DNA of 64,000 nt from Pirellula sp. (lineage in GTDB: Bacteria; Planctomycetota; Planctomycetia; Pirellulales; PNKZ01), in NCBI GenBank assembly GCA_013822735.1, contig PNKZ01000015.1:79065-143064 (forward strand). The letters run 5' to 3'. Shown in pieces: positions 1 through 9,598 of this stretch (its first letter is position 1; each line of letters starts with the position of its first letter). The notes under the pieces were generated by a model, which was not told the DNA's origin, did not search any database, and saw only the letters and a list, made by a program, of their open reading frames with translations. The position numbers and the translations under genes are program-made.

Positions 1-1320
1 TCTGTTGCCGCGAGATTCCTTCTCGGCCAGGCGCAAAACCTGATCGATCACTTTTTCGAGCTTGGGTCGGTCGCGCACCGAAACGGTGAGACAAAGTCCG
101 GTAAAGAGCAGCCCCCCTTCTTCACAGTTGTTGTAGATCGACCACGTATCTCCCAGCCCGGCCAGTAGTTCTTCTTCCACACTGAAGCCGAGTTGGTCCT
201 GCGCTTCGCCCAGTTGCTTCTCGGCCGCGACTCGTGCATCGGGATCAATGCGCTCGACGACGCTCATCGCGACTTCATAAGCACGCTGAGGGTCAAATCG
301 ACCCACGCCGGCGAACTCCGCCGTGGCGGGCACCTTGACAAAGTCGTCCGTCGTCAGAGGCTTGCCTCCCGCCAGCGCCAGCAACCCCTCCGCTTTGCCG
401 TCGTGGCCGATCGAAACTTTCGTGACCGCAGCTTCCTCACCGAGGCCGGAACTGAAGGCAACGTGGCGTAAGTGCCGCAGCCCGGTCGCATCCAGCAGTT
501 TGCCGATGTCGCGCAGCGGCGGAGGTGCATCGGCGCCGATCAGTGGAAACAGCGGCTCAGCCGTTTTGATCACTGCCGCGGTGTTCAAATATGCCAAGGC
601 GCCGGGGCGCGCAATCTCAAGTTCCTTCTCTAATTCGGCAAGCCATTTCGGCGGTCCCTTTTGGTCGGCCAGGCTCTGTACGATCCGAGCTGCTTCCCCT
701 TCTCCCAGTGCCAAGAAAACGTAGTCGCCTTTCACTCCCCAGGCGACCGGCGGCACTTGGGGCGGCGTCGGTAATCGACGAATCGTCACCCCCGCGACCT
801 CCGACCGCTCGACCGCTTGATTGGCCGGCACTTCCGCGAGGTACAGCGATTCCAACTCTTCCAGTGCCGCAACAAACGCTTTCGACTTGTCGCCCGCGTT
901 GACCACGATGCCCGCGTGACCGCTCGGTTGTTGCGGAGGCACCGCCACGTCGGCTACGTAGTGAATGTGAGGTCGCAACAACAAGGTGCGAACGATCACA
1001 GGCAGCGCCCGGGCGAGCGTTCGCTCTTTTTCGTCATCGGCGGGGATGTGCTTCAACCCCTCTTGAACGAGACGATCGACTTCGGCGATGAAAGCTTGAA
1101 TCTCCGGCTCGGCGTGTAACTGCTCGACCTGATTCTTGCTGCCAGGCTCCGCGTTCCCCTGGCCTGCATAGCTGAGATATATCAGACAGTCTTCGGGGGC
1201 CGTCGACTGCAGGCCGACATCCGGCGGAAGCGGCACACCGAGCGGAGAAAGAGCCGTTCCGCCGCCGAACATCATCGCGATCAAGAGAATCGCTTCCATG
1301 GCACCAATTCCGGCATGCAT
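1..1320 (-). CDS. Hypothetical protein, 3' end truncated by the window edge (possible DUF3352-like)
   Basis: Continuous minus-strand frame from ATG at 1320 (MHAGIGAMEAILLIAMMFGGGTALSPLG...) to base 1 without a stop. It is absent from the ORF track because it runs off the edge. Signal-peptide-like start. Confidence 0.7.
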   Translation of the reverse strand, partial: MHAGIGAMEAILLIAMMFGGGTALSPLGVPLPPDVGLQSTAPEDCLIYLSYAGQGNAEPGSKNQVEQLHAEPEIQAFIAEVDRLVQEGLKHIPADDEKERTLARALPVIVRTLLLRPHIHYVADVAVPPQQPSGHAGIVVNAGDKSKAFVAALEELESLYLAEVPANQAVERSEVAGVTIRRLPTPPQVPPVAWGVKGDYVFLALGEGEAARIVQSLADQKGPPKWLAELEKELEIARPGALAYLNTAAVIKTAEPLFPLIGADAPPPLRDIGKLLDATGLRHLRHVAFSSGLGEEAAVTKVSIGHDGKAEGLLALAGGKPLTTDDFVKVPATAEFAGVGRFDPQRAYEVAMSVVERIDPDARVAAEKQLGEAQDQLGFSVEEELLAGLGDTWSIYNNCEEGGLLFTGLCLTVSVRDRPKLEKVIDQVLRLAEKESRGNR

Positions 1321-1508
1321 GAGAGCCTCCGTCGTTCATCAAAGCGGATTGTGTGGGGCGCGAGAGTCGGCGTCATCGCCGCAAAAAACGCACGCGGATA
1401 ATACCGGACGCCCGAACCGGTGTCGAATCCTGAGCTACATCAGCCAGCGTGCGTTCGCACTCCCCAGTCATTCGCCGGAGAGCTCAAAATATTTGAATCC
1501 ATCGGAAA

Positions 1509-2918
1509 TTACGGCAATAGTTCGACCAGAGCGGGATCGCTCACGATGATCTGTCGTGCTCCGGAGCGATCGGCAATAACACCGGTCGCGCGGATGCGTT
1601 TGCCGCGAAAGTGTTCGGACGGGTCGGAGATGCCCGCAGCCTGGAATTTCTTGAGACCTTCGGTATTGATCACCACCGTGAAATTGTCGGCGTCGCGAAA
1701 GTTCTCCTTTGCATTGAGGAACGCCATCCGGCCGTTCTCTAATTTGTTGCCGGAGAGGACGACAAAGTCCACGCTTGCATGCTTGCCGACATTCGCGGCG
1801 ACATCGGCCAGCGCCACGGCGACCGGCGGCCCGAGTTCGGCGACGGACTTCGGCGCCCCGCTCCGCTTCGTCGACGTCGCCGGTCGCGGCCGGACCGTCG
1901 GCACGAGATACGCGCCCGGTGCCGGCGTGGGTGATGTCGGCGCGAAATCAAGTTTCACCGACGACACCACCGGTCGATGGTCGGAGCCGTACGTATCCGC
2001 CGACATCGTCGCTGGTGCAAATCGCGAGGCGGCAGCGCCGGCAACATACATGTTGTCGATCGGCGTGCTGGGGAACGTGGGGAACGTCGTCTCGGAAATG
2101 TGCCGCATAAGATTGGTCATCCGCACTCCGCCCAGTTCGAGCAGGATGGCGTGCGTTTCGTCGTAACCGTCCGTGGTCGCCGTCGTGGCGAGATCGTCGC
2201 GGGCAAGATCGCGACCGTTCTTCGGGTCGGAGTGCCCGACGTTCATATCACCGCCGACCACGGCCGTGTGATCGGGAAACAACCGAATGTCTTGAGCGAC
2301 CGATTCGGCCACCGCGGCGGCGACGAATTCTCGGCGGCGGGCGTTTTCGCGATCGGCCTCGCCGTCAACGCCGCGAGACGACTTCAAGTGCACGCCCACC
2401 ACGGTCAATCGCACGTCGGCAATTCGCACCCAGAGGAAGCCGCGCGTTCCCAGCAGATCGGCCGGAGCAGGCAATCCGAGCTTGAGCGAAGCGGCAATCG
2501 GCAACTCGTCCGGATCGCCGTCGGCCAAATCATTATCCGGCGTCGGATCGTACTCAATCACTTGCGTCAGCGGCCAGCGACTCAGCACCGCGACTTCCAA
2601 CGCCGTAAAGTCCGGCTCGTCGCTCGGGTTGAAGTTCGAACAGGCGACATAGTAGCCGTCGAGCCCCATGGCATCGCGCACGGCCGTCGCCACGGCGGGC
2701 GTCACCACTTCTTGCAGGATCAATACGTCCGGGCGCACCGCCGACGCAAACTCGCGCAGTTGCTCCTTGCGCTCGGCGATTCCGGCCGGCGTGAAACCTT
2801 CGTGGACGTTCCAGGTCGCGACGCGAATTTCGGCGGCCGATACCGGCGGCTGACCGATTACCGCAAGAGCCGCGAGCAGAAGCGCCGGCCGAAGCAAGCG
2901 AAATACGGAATGTTGCAT
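1509..2918 (-). CDS. Endonuclease/exonuclease/phosphatase family protein
   Basis: ATWNVHEGF, ILQEV, GGDMNVG and SDHRPV motifs. Signal peptide from MQHSVFRLLRPALLLAALAVIG favours the internal start over 3020. Confidence 0.85.
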   Translation of the reverse strand: MQHSVFRLLRPALLLAALAVIGQPPVSAAEIRVATWNVHEGFTPAGIAERKEQLREFASAVRPDVLILQEVVTPAVATAVRDAMGLDGYYVACSNFNPSDEPDFTALEVAVLSRWPLTQVIEYDPTPDNDLADGDPDELPIAASLKLGLPAPADLLGTRGFLWVRIADVRLTVVGVHLKSSRGVDGEADRENARRREFVAAAVAESVAQDIRLFPDHTAVVGGDMNVGHSDPKNGRDLARDDLATTATTDGYDETHAILLELGGVRMTNLMRHISETTFPTFPSTPIDNMYVAGAAASRFAPATMSADTYGSDHRPVVSSVKLDFAPTSPTPAPGAYLVPTVRPRPATSTKRSGAPKSVAELGPPVAVALADVAANVGKHASVDFVVLSGNKLENGRMAFLNAKENFRDADNFTVVINTEGLKKFQAAGISDPSEHFRGKRIRATGVIADRSGARQIIVSDPALVELLP

Positions 2919-3041
2919 GAGGAAGCGCCGGGGCGGGTGAAGGGTGCGGGGCGTGCGACCACGCAACATCATGCGCCAACGCGCGCCGCGCGCCAACGGC
3001 AGGCCGCAAGCGACGAGCAACGTGCACCTGCCGCGAACCTT

Positions 3042-4028
3042 TTAGAGCGGCGTTTTCCAGAATCCGAGCTGCCACCGTTCGAACAAGCGGCGTTCGCGGT
3101 CGACAAACTCTTGATGTTTCCGCAGTTCCTCGCGTTTGCCGGGCGAACTCGCAGCCACGGTGCGAGTCAGTCGCACGTACTCGTCGAAATCACTCCGCAC
3201 GCGGTAGTATTCGACGAAGTGCCGGCGATGCGCCTTTTCTTCTTCCAGATAGCGTTCCTCAATCCGCTTAAGTTCCGCCGAAAGTTCCTGCATCGACTTG
3301 TCGACCGCGGCGTCGGAAGGCTTCATCTCACGCGCGACGAACTGTTTGTTGTCGACGAGTTCGACCAGATATTGCGCCTTGAGCACGTTGCCGCGCCACT
3401 CTTGCACCAGCACCGGTGCTTGCTTCTTGACGAGCACCGTGAGGCCCTCGTGCTGCCCTTTGCGAAACTCGGCCCAGTATTCCAACTCGCCCGCGGTCGA
3501 GTACCCCCAAAAATTGCCGTCTCGCAGAGTCGCGTGAAACTGCGCGATGAAGCGCGGCGACACGTGGTCGGCCTGATACGAAATGGCGCCCCCTTCCAGT
3601 TTGCCGTCGGAACTAAAGCCGAAGACTCCGCGCAGCAAATCATCCTTCGGATCGGCATCGAGGTAATAGGTCGTGTTTGTCGTCGGGAACATCTGCACGA
3701 TGCGCCCCCGATTGGGCCGAATCATGTCACGCGTAACCTTGCGATTGCCGGCCAGCGCGACCTCTTCAAATTCCAAACGCTTGGGAGGTGGAGGCGGAGG
3801 AGGAGGCGCCACGACCACGACCGTCGCAGTCGGTTTTGCCGTGGGTGTCGGTTTCGGCGTTGCGCGCGGCGCAAATTGCGGCTGTGAAGCCTTGGCTTGT
3901 GCCACCGGCTTCGGATCCGGCTTTTTCTCCGCGACCGGCGGCGGCTCGCAACCGACGAATCCCGTCGATGCGAGCAGTAAGAACAACACGGCGACGAGCT
4001 TGTCGTCGAAGAGAGCGTTACGTTGCAT
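3042..4028 (-). CDS. Putative lipoprotein, hypothetical
   Basis: MQRNALFDDKLVAVLFLLLASTGFVGCEPPP looks like a lipobox; Pro/Lys-rich linker follows. Confidence 0.6.
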   Translation of the reverse strand: MQRNALFDDKLVAVLFLLLASTGFVGCEPPPVAEKKPDPKPVAQAKASQPQFAPRATPKPTPTAKPTATVVVVAPPPPPPPPKRLEFEEVALAGNRKVTRDMIRPNRGRIVQMFPTTNTTYYLDADPKDDLLRGVFGFSSDGKLEGGAISYQADHVSPRFIAQFHATLRDGNFWGYSTAGELEYWAEFRKGQHEGLTVLVKKQAPVLVQEWRGNVLKAQYLVELVDNKQFVAREMKPSDAAVDKSMQELSAELKRIEERYLEEEKAHRRHFVEYYRVRSDFDEYVRLTRTVAASSPGKREELRKHQEFVDRERRLFERWQLGFWKTPL

Positions 4029-4301
4029 ACACTCGACTCCAGGAATCGAAGAGATTCGAGCGAACGTGCAAACCCGCCCCTCGTCGCATCGCGCCGCGAG
4101 CAATGGGCCCCGCCACCCCTCAGCTTAGCTGTGGCGACTCATGGGATACAACACGGCTATTGGTCGGAGGTTCCGCGAATTTTTCGCGAATGCAAATAAC
4201 GACAACTTGTCGCACCAAAGTTGCTTGATGTGCGGCGACGACACAGCCTGGCGTGCCCGATCGACAGGACCTATGCCCGTTCGAACTCCGACGGATTCCG
4301 C

Positions 4302-5186
4302 CTAGGCGTGCCGGGCCAGTTCAAGACTCATCGCGCGCAATAAGTCGGTAGCCGTGAGCATGCCGACGACCTTGCCGGACGGTTCGACCACCGCGAGTCC
4401 GTCGGACTTGCCTGCGGCCAGGTGCGCCGCGGCATCCGCCAAGGTACGAAGCGGTTCGATCACGGCGTGGTTTTGCGGCAAGAGCGAACCGACGGAGTTA
4501 CTCGTGTTTTCAATCATCAGGTTGTCCGACGAGTCATCCTCTCCGACAAGTTCGAGGCGTCGAGCGCCCCCCAATTGTCGCTGCGAGAGCACGCCGATGG
4601 CCCGAACGCCGTCGGTTACGCCCAAATAGCGAGTTTGGTGCAGTTCCAATAGTTCGATCGCTTCTTGCGGCGCGGCATCGTGGCGGATCGTCGGCCGCCA
4701 CGCGCTCATGATCTTCGCGACGGGGCAACGGGCCGTCCGCGGAGCATGCTCGGCAAACTCCCGGAGGAAGTCACGCGAAGTAATAATCCCGCGCAACCGG
4801 CCTTGCGAAGTGACGGGGATCGAGTGGACATGTCGCTTGAGCATCGTCTGAAGGGCGACAAGCGGAGCAAACTCTTCGTCGACCGAAGCGACGTCGCGCG
4901 TCATCAACACGCCGGCCGCCGGAAGTCCGCAGGCGTCATCCCACCCAGCGCCCTCGACGCCTGACGGCTGCTCCGTCATGTAGCGACTCACGTCCATGTC
5001 GGAGAGGATACCGAGCAATTGGAAATCGTCGCCCACCACGGGGACGTGGTGCATTTCATACTCGCCCATCAAGCGCAGCACGTGCGCGAGAGTGTCGTTC
5101 GGGCCAACCGTAACGGGATTGAACGTGACGAGAGTATTCATCGCAGCGACCTTGCCCAATCTGCTCATTGCTTCGAAGGCATTCAA
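4302..5186 (-). CDS. CBS domain-containing protein (about four CBS motifs)
   Basis: Repeated CBS-like units (HHVPVVGDDFQLLGILSDMDV, HSIPVTSQGRLRGIITSRDFL, GLAVVEPSGKVVGMLTATDLL). Start codon uncertain. Confidence 0.85.
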   Translation of the reverse strand: MNAFEAMSRLGKVAAMNTLVTFNPVTVGPNDTLAHVLRLMGEYEMHHVPVVGDDFQLLGILSDMDVSRYMTEQPSGVEGAGWDDACGLPAAGVLMTRDVASVDEEFAPLVALQTMLKRHVHSIPVTSQGRLRGIITSRDFLREFAEHAPRTARCPVAKIMSAWRPTIRHDAAPQEAIELLELHQTRYLGVTDGVRAIGVLSQRQLGGARRLELVGEDDSSDNLMIENTSNSVGSLLPQNHAVIEPLRTLADAAAHLAAGKSDGLAVVEPSGKVVGMLTATDLLRAMSLELARHA

Positions 5187-5299
5187 AGCTAGGTCGCATT
5201 TTGATCACTTCAGGCAACGACGCGCGGCAGATGCCGTACGTAGCGGTTGTGCCGATTGGCCATGACGACGATCCGCGGCGGCCAAGCCCCCCGTTTGAA

Positions 5300-6286
5300 T
5301 CACCGTGCGGATGCGGGCGACGCCAACACGGCCTTTATTTTATCGAGCAACTCCGGCGATTCGACGTCCGGCGCTCCGATTCCCAGTAAGGCGAAGTTGT
5401 CCGCTACGATCTCTTCCGGATGGATAATGTAAGTGGTATTGCGCCCAATCTTCTCAAAGAAGTCGGGCGTGGCGGAGAGTGCCGTGAGCCGCGATTTGCC
5501 GGTCTTATCGGCAAGAGCTCGCAACGCGCCGGACTTCGCATCGCGCTCCACCAACAACAGCTTCAATTCCAAGTGCTGGAAAAACGGAGCTCCGTCACCG
5601 GCTTCGGCTTGCCCCCGCGTCGACAACAAAATCGGAATGCACCAAACCGGCTCCCCGTCGACTTTCAGCTGAATCGCGTGCTTGTGGTAAGGCGCATCGG
5701 GGTTCGTCAGCTTGCGTTCGGCAACATCCTCCGGCAACGCCAACTCCGGGAACCGCTCAAAACCGATCGTCGCGTAAAGGCGATCCCTTAGCTCCGGATT
5801 GTGCCGCGAGAGTACGTGAAACAATTCGTGCCAGATCAACTTCTCCACACCGGCATCGTCGGACTTCAACCGCCCTTGCGGCAAGACGACGGCGTCGTCG
5901 CGCGTATAAGCGGCACCGCTCTCTTCGTCGCCCGTCGTCTTGATCAGGAGGACGCGCTTCGGCAAAGCCTGAGCGTACTTCTTGCTGCGCTCTTGCATGC
6001 CGGTGAGAATCTTCGTGATGCGAGCCTGCTCTTCGTCGCTCCAAGGCAGCACGCTCAAGCGCGCCACGGCGACGTAGTCGTCAACGCTCATGTTTTTCGA
6101 CGTCCGCAGTCGAACGGCAAGGTCGAGCTTACTGAGCCGATCCAAGTAGACGTCGCGTTTGCTCAGCGCTGCTTTCCCTTCCTCGATGGTCGCGAAAACG
6201 ACATGCGTGTCGGTGCCCAGCATGACGTCGGCATGGGCAGGCGACGACAGGCACATTGCGGCAATGACGAGCAGAGCCGTACGCAT
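5300..6286 (-). CDS. Hypothetical secreted protein with HEXXH-like metallopeptidase motif
   Basis: Signal peptide MRTALLVIAAMCLSSPAHA; motif LIWHELFHVLSRH. Confidence 0.6.
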   Translation of the reverse strand: MRTALLVIAAMCLSSPAHADVMLGTDTHVVFATIEEGKAALSKRDVYLDRLSKLDLAVRLRTSKNMSVDDYVAVARLSVLPWSDEEQARITKILTGMQERSKKYAQALPKRVLLIKTTGDEESGAAYTRDDAVVLPQGRLKSDDAGVEKLIWHELFHVLSRHNPELRDRLYATIGFERFPELALPEDVAERKLTNPDAPYHKHAIQLKVDGEPVWCIPILLSTRGQAEAGDGAPFFQHLELKLLLVERDAKSGALRALADKTGKSRLTALSATPDFFEKIGRNTTYIIHPEEIVADNFALLGIGAPDVESPELLDKIKAVLASPASAR

Positions 6287-6360
6287 AATTTGCTTCCATC
6301 CATCTAGCGACACGTCGGCCTTACGGCTCGACGCTCGCCCAGTTCTCACAGCGATCGCGA

Positions 6361-6768
6361 TTAGTTTTCACCGAGCACTTCGTTCAATACGTCTTCGGAG
6401 ACGTAGATCGGCAACGGCGGATCGCAAGTAACCGCCACGGCGATCGCATCGCTTGGTCGGCTATCGATTTCGACCACTTCGCCGTCCTGCTTCACGCGCA
6501 AGCGTGCGAAGTACGTGTGGTCCTTGAGTTCCGTGATCATCACGCTCTCAAATTCGCCGCCAAGGTTTTGCACGGCGCTGACGATCAAATCGTGCGTCAA
6601 CGGTCGCGGTTTCGGCACGCCCTTGACGCAGCGATCGATGCTCGTGGCCTCAAAAATGCCGATCAAGATCGGAAACGAGCGTTCGCCGTCGACCTCCTTG
6701 AGGAAAATGACCTGTTGATCGTTGATCTCGCTGATCACGATCCTCGACAGCTCCATTTGCACAGGCAT
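6361..6768 (-). CDS. Bifunctional nuclease family protein (DUF151)
   Basis: MELSRIVISEINDQQVIFLKEVDGERSFPILIGIFEATSIDR...RPSDAIAVAV is typical of DUF151/BFN. Confidence 0.85.
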   Translation of the reverse strand: MPVQMELSRIVISEINDQQVIFLKEVDGERSFPILIGIFEATSIDRCVKGVPKPRPLTHDLIVSAVQNLGGEFESVMITELKDHTYFARLRVKQDGEVVEIDSRPSDAIAVAVTCDPPLPIYVSEDVLNEVLGEN

Positions 6769-6977
6769 ACAGAATCCTTCGGCACGAACGCGCCCGACGT
6801 CGGGGCGAGTGAGAGATGCGATGCTTCGATTATACGAGCGGCGTGCGCACGATTGCCAGTAGCGCGACAACGGCGATTTTCTCACCGCACAAGAGTTGCT
6901 TGACATTGAGCCGGCGTTGTGTACCCGTCGCCGGAGATTTGTCGTTCCGCGTGGAGTCTACGTCCTTTCGCTCGGCC

Positions 6978-8279
6978 TTATTTGGGCGGCAAGCGAAACC
7001 AGGCCGATTCGGCCGGGAAGAACTGCGAAAGGTGCAGTCGATCGTAGCGATAATGGGCCAGGACGCGGAGAATCGCTGCGCGCTCGGTCCGCACATAGGC
7101 CTCGTCCGGACAAAGCGTAACGACCCAAGCCGCGAAGACCGGCTCGCGCATATAGTCTTTTTCCAGATGCAACCGGGGCGAAGCGCGACCTTGCACGCGC
7201 AGCCCGGCGACGGCCACGGCGACCGCTTCGGCTTCGCTGTGCTGCGGCTTCCAAGCCTCGTTCATGATGCGCCAGTTTTGCTCGAAGTGCTCCTTGCCGT
7301 CGACATCGAACTTCTCGATCAGCGGCAGGCTCTTGGCCGAGAGTTCCGCACTGTGGCGCAATCCTTCGGCGTAGGCGGCCTTCCACGCATCGTTCGTTTC
7401 CAACTCCCACAGTGCTCGGAGCGCCGTCACGCCGACGCTGCCGGTCCAGGAATGGCGGGGGCCTTGGCCGGGATCGAATACCAATCCGGTGCGGCAAATT
7501 TCCAGCCGCGTTCTTTGGCTCTCGCCGACTCTCTCGACCAGCGCGGCGCGATAGAGTTCGTCCCACCGTGCTTCGCCCGTTAGTCCATGCATGGCTTTCA
7601 ACACGAACAACCGCCGCGGCGCGCCTTCCCAGCCGGGCGTATTGAAGTTGCCGCGATACGTCGACGGTCCGCCGTCACACGGCATCCGCCAGTCGCACTT
7701 CTCTAAGACGTCGATGATCTCGCAGAACCGCTTCGTGAGCCTCTGACGCTCTTCGTCGCTCTGTGGAACGTCTTCCTGCAAGTAACGCCAGATGCCGTAG
7801 AGCCAGGGAGTCGTTTGATCGTTGGAGCCCATCGGATAGGTCGTCACGCCGTCGTCGGCGACGCCGCGCGCGATGAAGCCGGGCGTCTTGCCGAGGGAGG
7901 CAAGAAAGAGCAAGCCGTCGACGAGTCTGCGCGCTTTCGCCAAGTCGGCCGGATCGCGCGTGCGCTTCCAACGGTTGATCGCCCCGTCGAGATACAATCC
8001 GTTGAACATCGGGCCGTCTTCCACGGGGACGCCCCAACTCAATGCGCTCGGCTTCATTTCGCGGCAATCTTGCGGCGAGGGTCGCAAGTATTTGCCGTCG
8101 AGATCCGTGTAGTCGAGCACCGTGTTGTGCGGATCGACGAATCGACGCCAGATCTCCGCATGAGCTTGCTCGACCCCTTTCGCGGCACGGGCTTCGAGAT
8201 CGTCGCCGCGCGCGACGGAGCAGGCGGCAGCGGCTAGCGCGACAACGGCGAATGCCGAGAGTCGGAACGGAACAGCCAT
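6978..8279 (-). CDS. Hypothetical secreted protein, possibly six-hairpin glycosidase-like
   Basis: Signal peptide and helix-rich sequence. ATG at 8279 overlaps the upstream sialidase stop (TGATG). Confidence 0.6.
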   Translation of the reverse strand: MAVPFRLSAFAVVALAAAACSVARGDDLEARAAKGVEQAHAEIWRRFVDPHNTVLDYTDLDGKYLRPSPQDCREMKPSALSWGVPVEDGPMFNGLYLDGAINRWKRTRDPADLAKARRLVDGLLFLASLGKTPGFIARGVADDGVTTYPMGSNDQTTPWLYGIWRYLQEDVPQSDEERQRLTKRFCEIIDVLEKCDWRMPCDGGPSTYRGNFNTPGWEGAPRRLFVLKAMHGLTGEARWDELYRAALVERVGESQRTRLEICRTGLVFDPGQGPRHSWTGSVGVTALRALWELETNDAWKAAYAEGLRHSAELSAKSLPLIEKFDVDGKEHFEQNWRIMNEAWKPQHSEAEAVAVAVAGLRVQGRASPRLHLEKDYMREPVFAAWVVTLCPDEAYVRTERAAILRVLAHYRYDRLHLSQFFPAESAWFRLPPK

Positions 8280-9484
8280 CACTTTTTCTCCTCCGGCAAC
8301 GGCGGCAACTTGGCGCCGTAGTACACGGCCCGATGTCGGTTATCGTCAAACGCGAAGTGGAGCCACTGGCGATCTTTCGTCACGAAGCCGTCGGGGTAGT
8401 TCATGCGACCCTTCGGACCGTCGCACGATTCCTGTTGCAATACGCGCCGATAGGGCCAAGTCTTGAGGCCGTCGAAGCTGATCCACAGCGCCATCGGGCT
8501 GCGATGCGCGGGATTGGGGTTGTGCAGTATCGCCACCGTGTCGCCGCCAAGCGAGTAAAGCGTTGCTTTCGAGCCGGGATTGGGAATATCGCTCTTGGCG
8601 GCGAATTCCGGCCAAGTGAGACCGCCGTCCTTCGATTCGGCGTAGTAGAGCACGCCGCCGAGTTTGTCGCCTCGGATGATCATTGCGATGCGGCCGTCGC
8701 TCAGTTCCACGATGTTGCTCTCGGCCCAACCGAAGTACTTGTCGTTTTCCGTCAGGCGAATGTTACCGTGTTCGCTCCACGTCTTCCCTTCGTCGCTGCT
8801 GATGAGCACGCCGTTGCGCGGGTTCGTAAACTTGCGTTCCAGCGGCGGCAACTTCTGTTCGTCTTCCGGACCGATGTAGTGCTGAAACGGCAACATAATC
8901 CGGCCGTCTTTGCAGACGATATGGTTGCGAATAAACGTCCGGTTCTGCAACCGGCCCGGCATCGGCACGGGCTTCGTCCAGGTGCGGCCGGAGTCATCGC
9001 TCGTCATCGACCAGCTACGCCAGTCGTGGCTCCAGTGCTTCGAGTGCGTCGAAAAGTAGAGTGTCGTTCGGCCGTTGCGAATCAGTAGTTCCGTCGGGCC
9101 TTGGCCGATCGTCTTCCCTTCGCGCGGGAAGCTGGTGTCAAAGGCTTCGGCCTTCGACCAAGTGCGGCCTTGATCGGTGCTGCGACTCACGGCGGTGTAG
9201 TTCTTGGGGGAAGGTTCGGTATCGCCGCCGGCGAGAAAGAAGAGGACCCAGGATCCGTCGGGGAGTTCGCGGAGCGTCGTATCACAGACCATCTTGTTCG
9301 GCGTGACGCCGTCGTAGATCACGGTCGTGCGATCTTGCTTGGCGTCGGCGGCCGCTTGCTCGGCCCACGGCGAAGATGCAGATGCACCGGCGGAGTCTTC
9401 GGCTGCGACGGCAGCGGGAGACGAGCAGCAGCTCAGCAAAACCGCCGAGCAAAAAAGGCTCTTCAGACAACAGGCATGCGACAC
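8279..9484 (-). CDS. Exo-alpha-sialidase / BNR-repeat family protein
   Basis: Asp-box motifs: [47 protein letters not shown]; signal peptide. Confidence 0.88.
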   Translation of the reverse strand: MSHACCLKSLFCSAVLLSCCSSPAAVAAEDSAGASASSPWAEQAAADAKQDRTTVIYDGVTPNKMVCDTTLRELPDGSWVLFFLAGGDTEPSPKNYTAVSRSTDQGRTWSKAEAFDTSFPREGKTIGQGPTELLIRNGRTTLYFSTHSKHWSHDWRSWSMTSDDSGRTWTKPVPMPGRLQNRTFIRNHIVCKDGRIMLPFQHYIGPEDEQKLPPLERKFTNPRNGVLISSDEGKTWSEHGNIRLTENDKYFGWAESNIVELSDGRIAMIIRGDKLGGVLYYAESKDGGLTWPEFAAKSDIPNPGSKATLYSLGGDTVAILHNPNPAHRSPMALWISFDGLKTWPYRRVLQQESCDGPKGRMNYPDGFVTKDRQWLHFAFDDNRHRAVYYGAKLPPLPEEKK

Positions 9485-9598
9485 GCGATGACCTCCGACG
9501 GAGACGCTTGATGCGAAACGACGAACGTAGGTTCGCCATATTCGTCGATCAAGATGCCGAAGTCGAGAGGCCGCCTGTGAAGTCGCCGTCCTCCGGCG

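Noticed and set aside
1977-3887. 636-aa plus-strand ORF
   Set aside because: Antisense to the endonuclease and lipoprotein genes, with Arg/His-rich low-information sequence. Typical shadow ORF in GC-rich DNA.
4170-4190. cgcgaatttttcgcg hairpin as a terminator
   Set aside because: Short stem with no adjacent T-run; position alone is insufficient.
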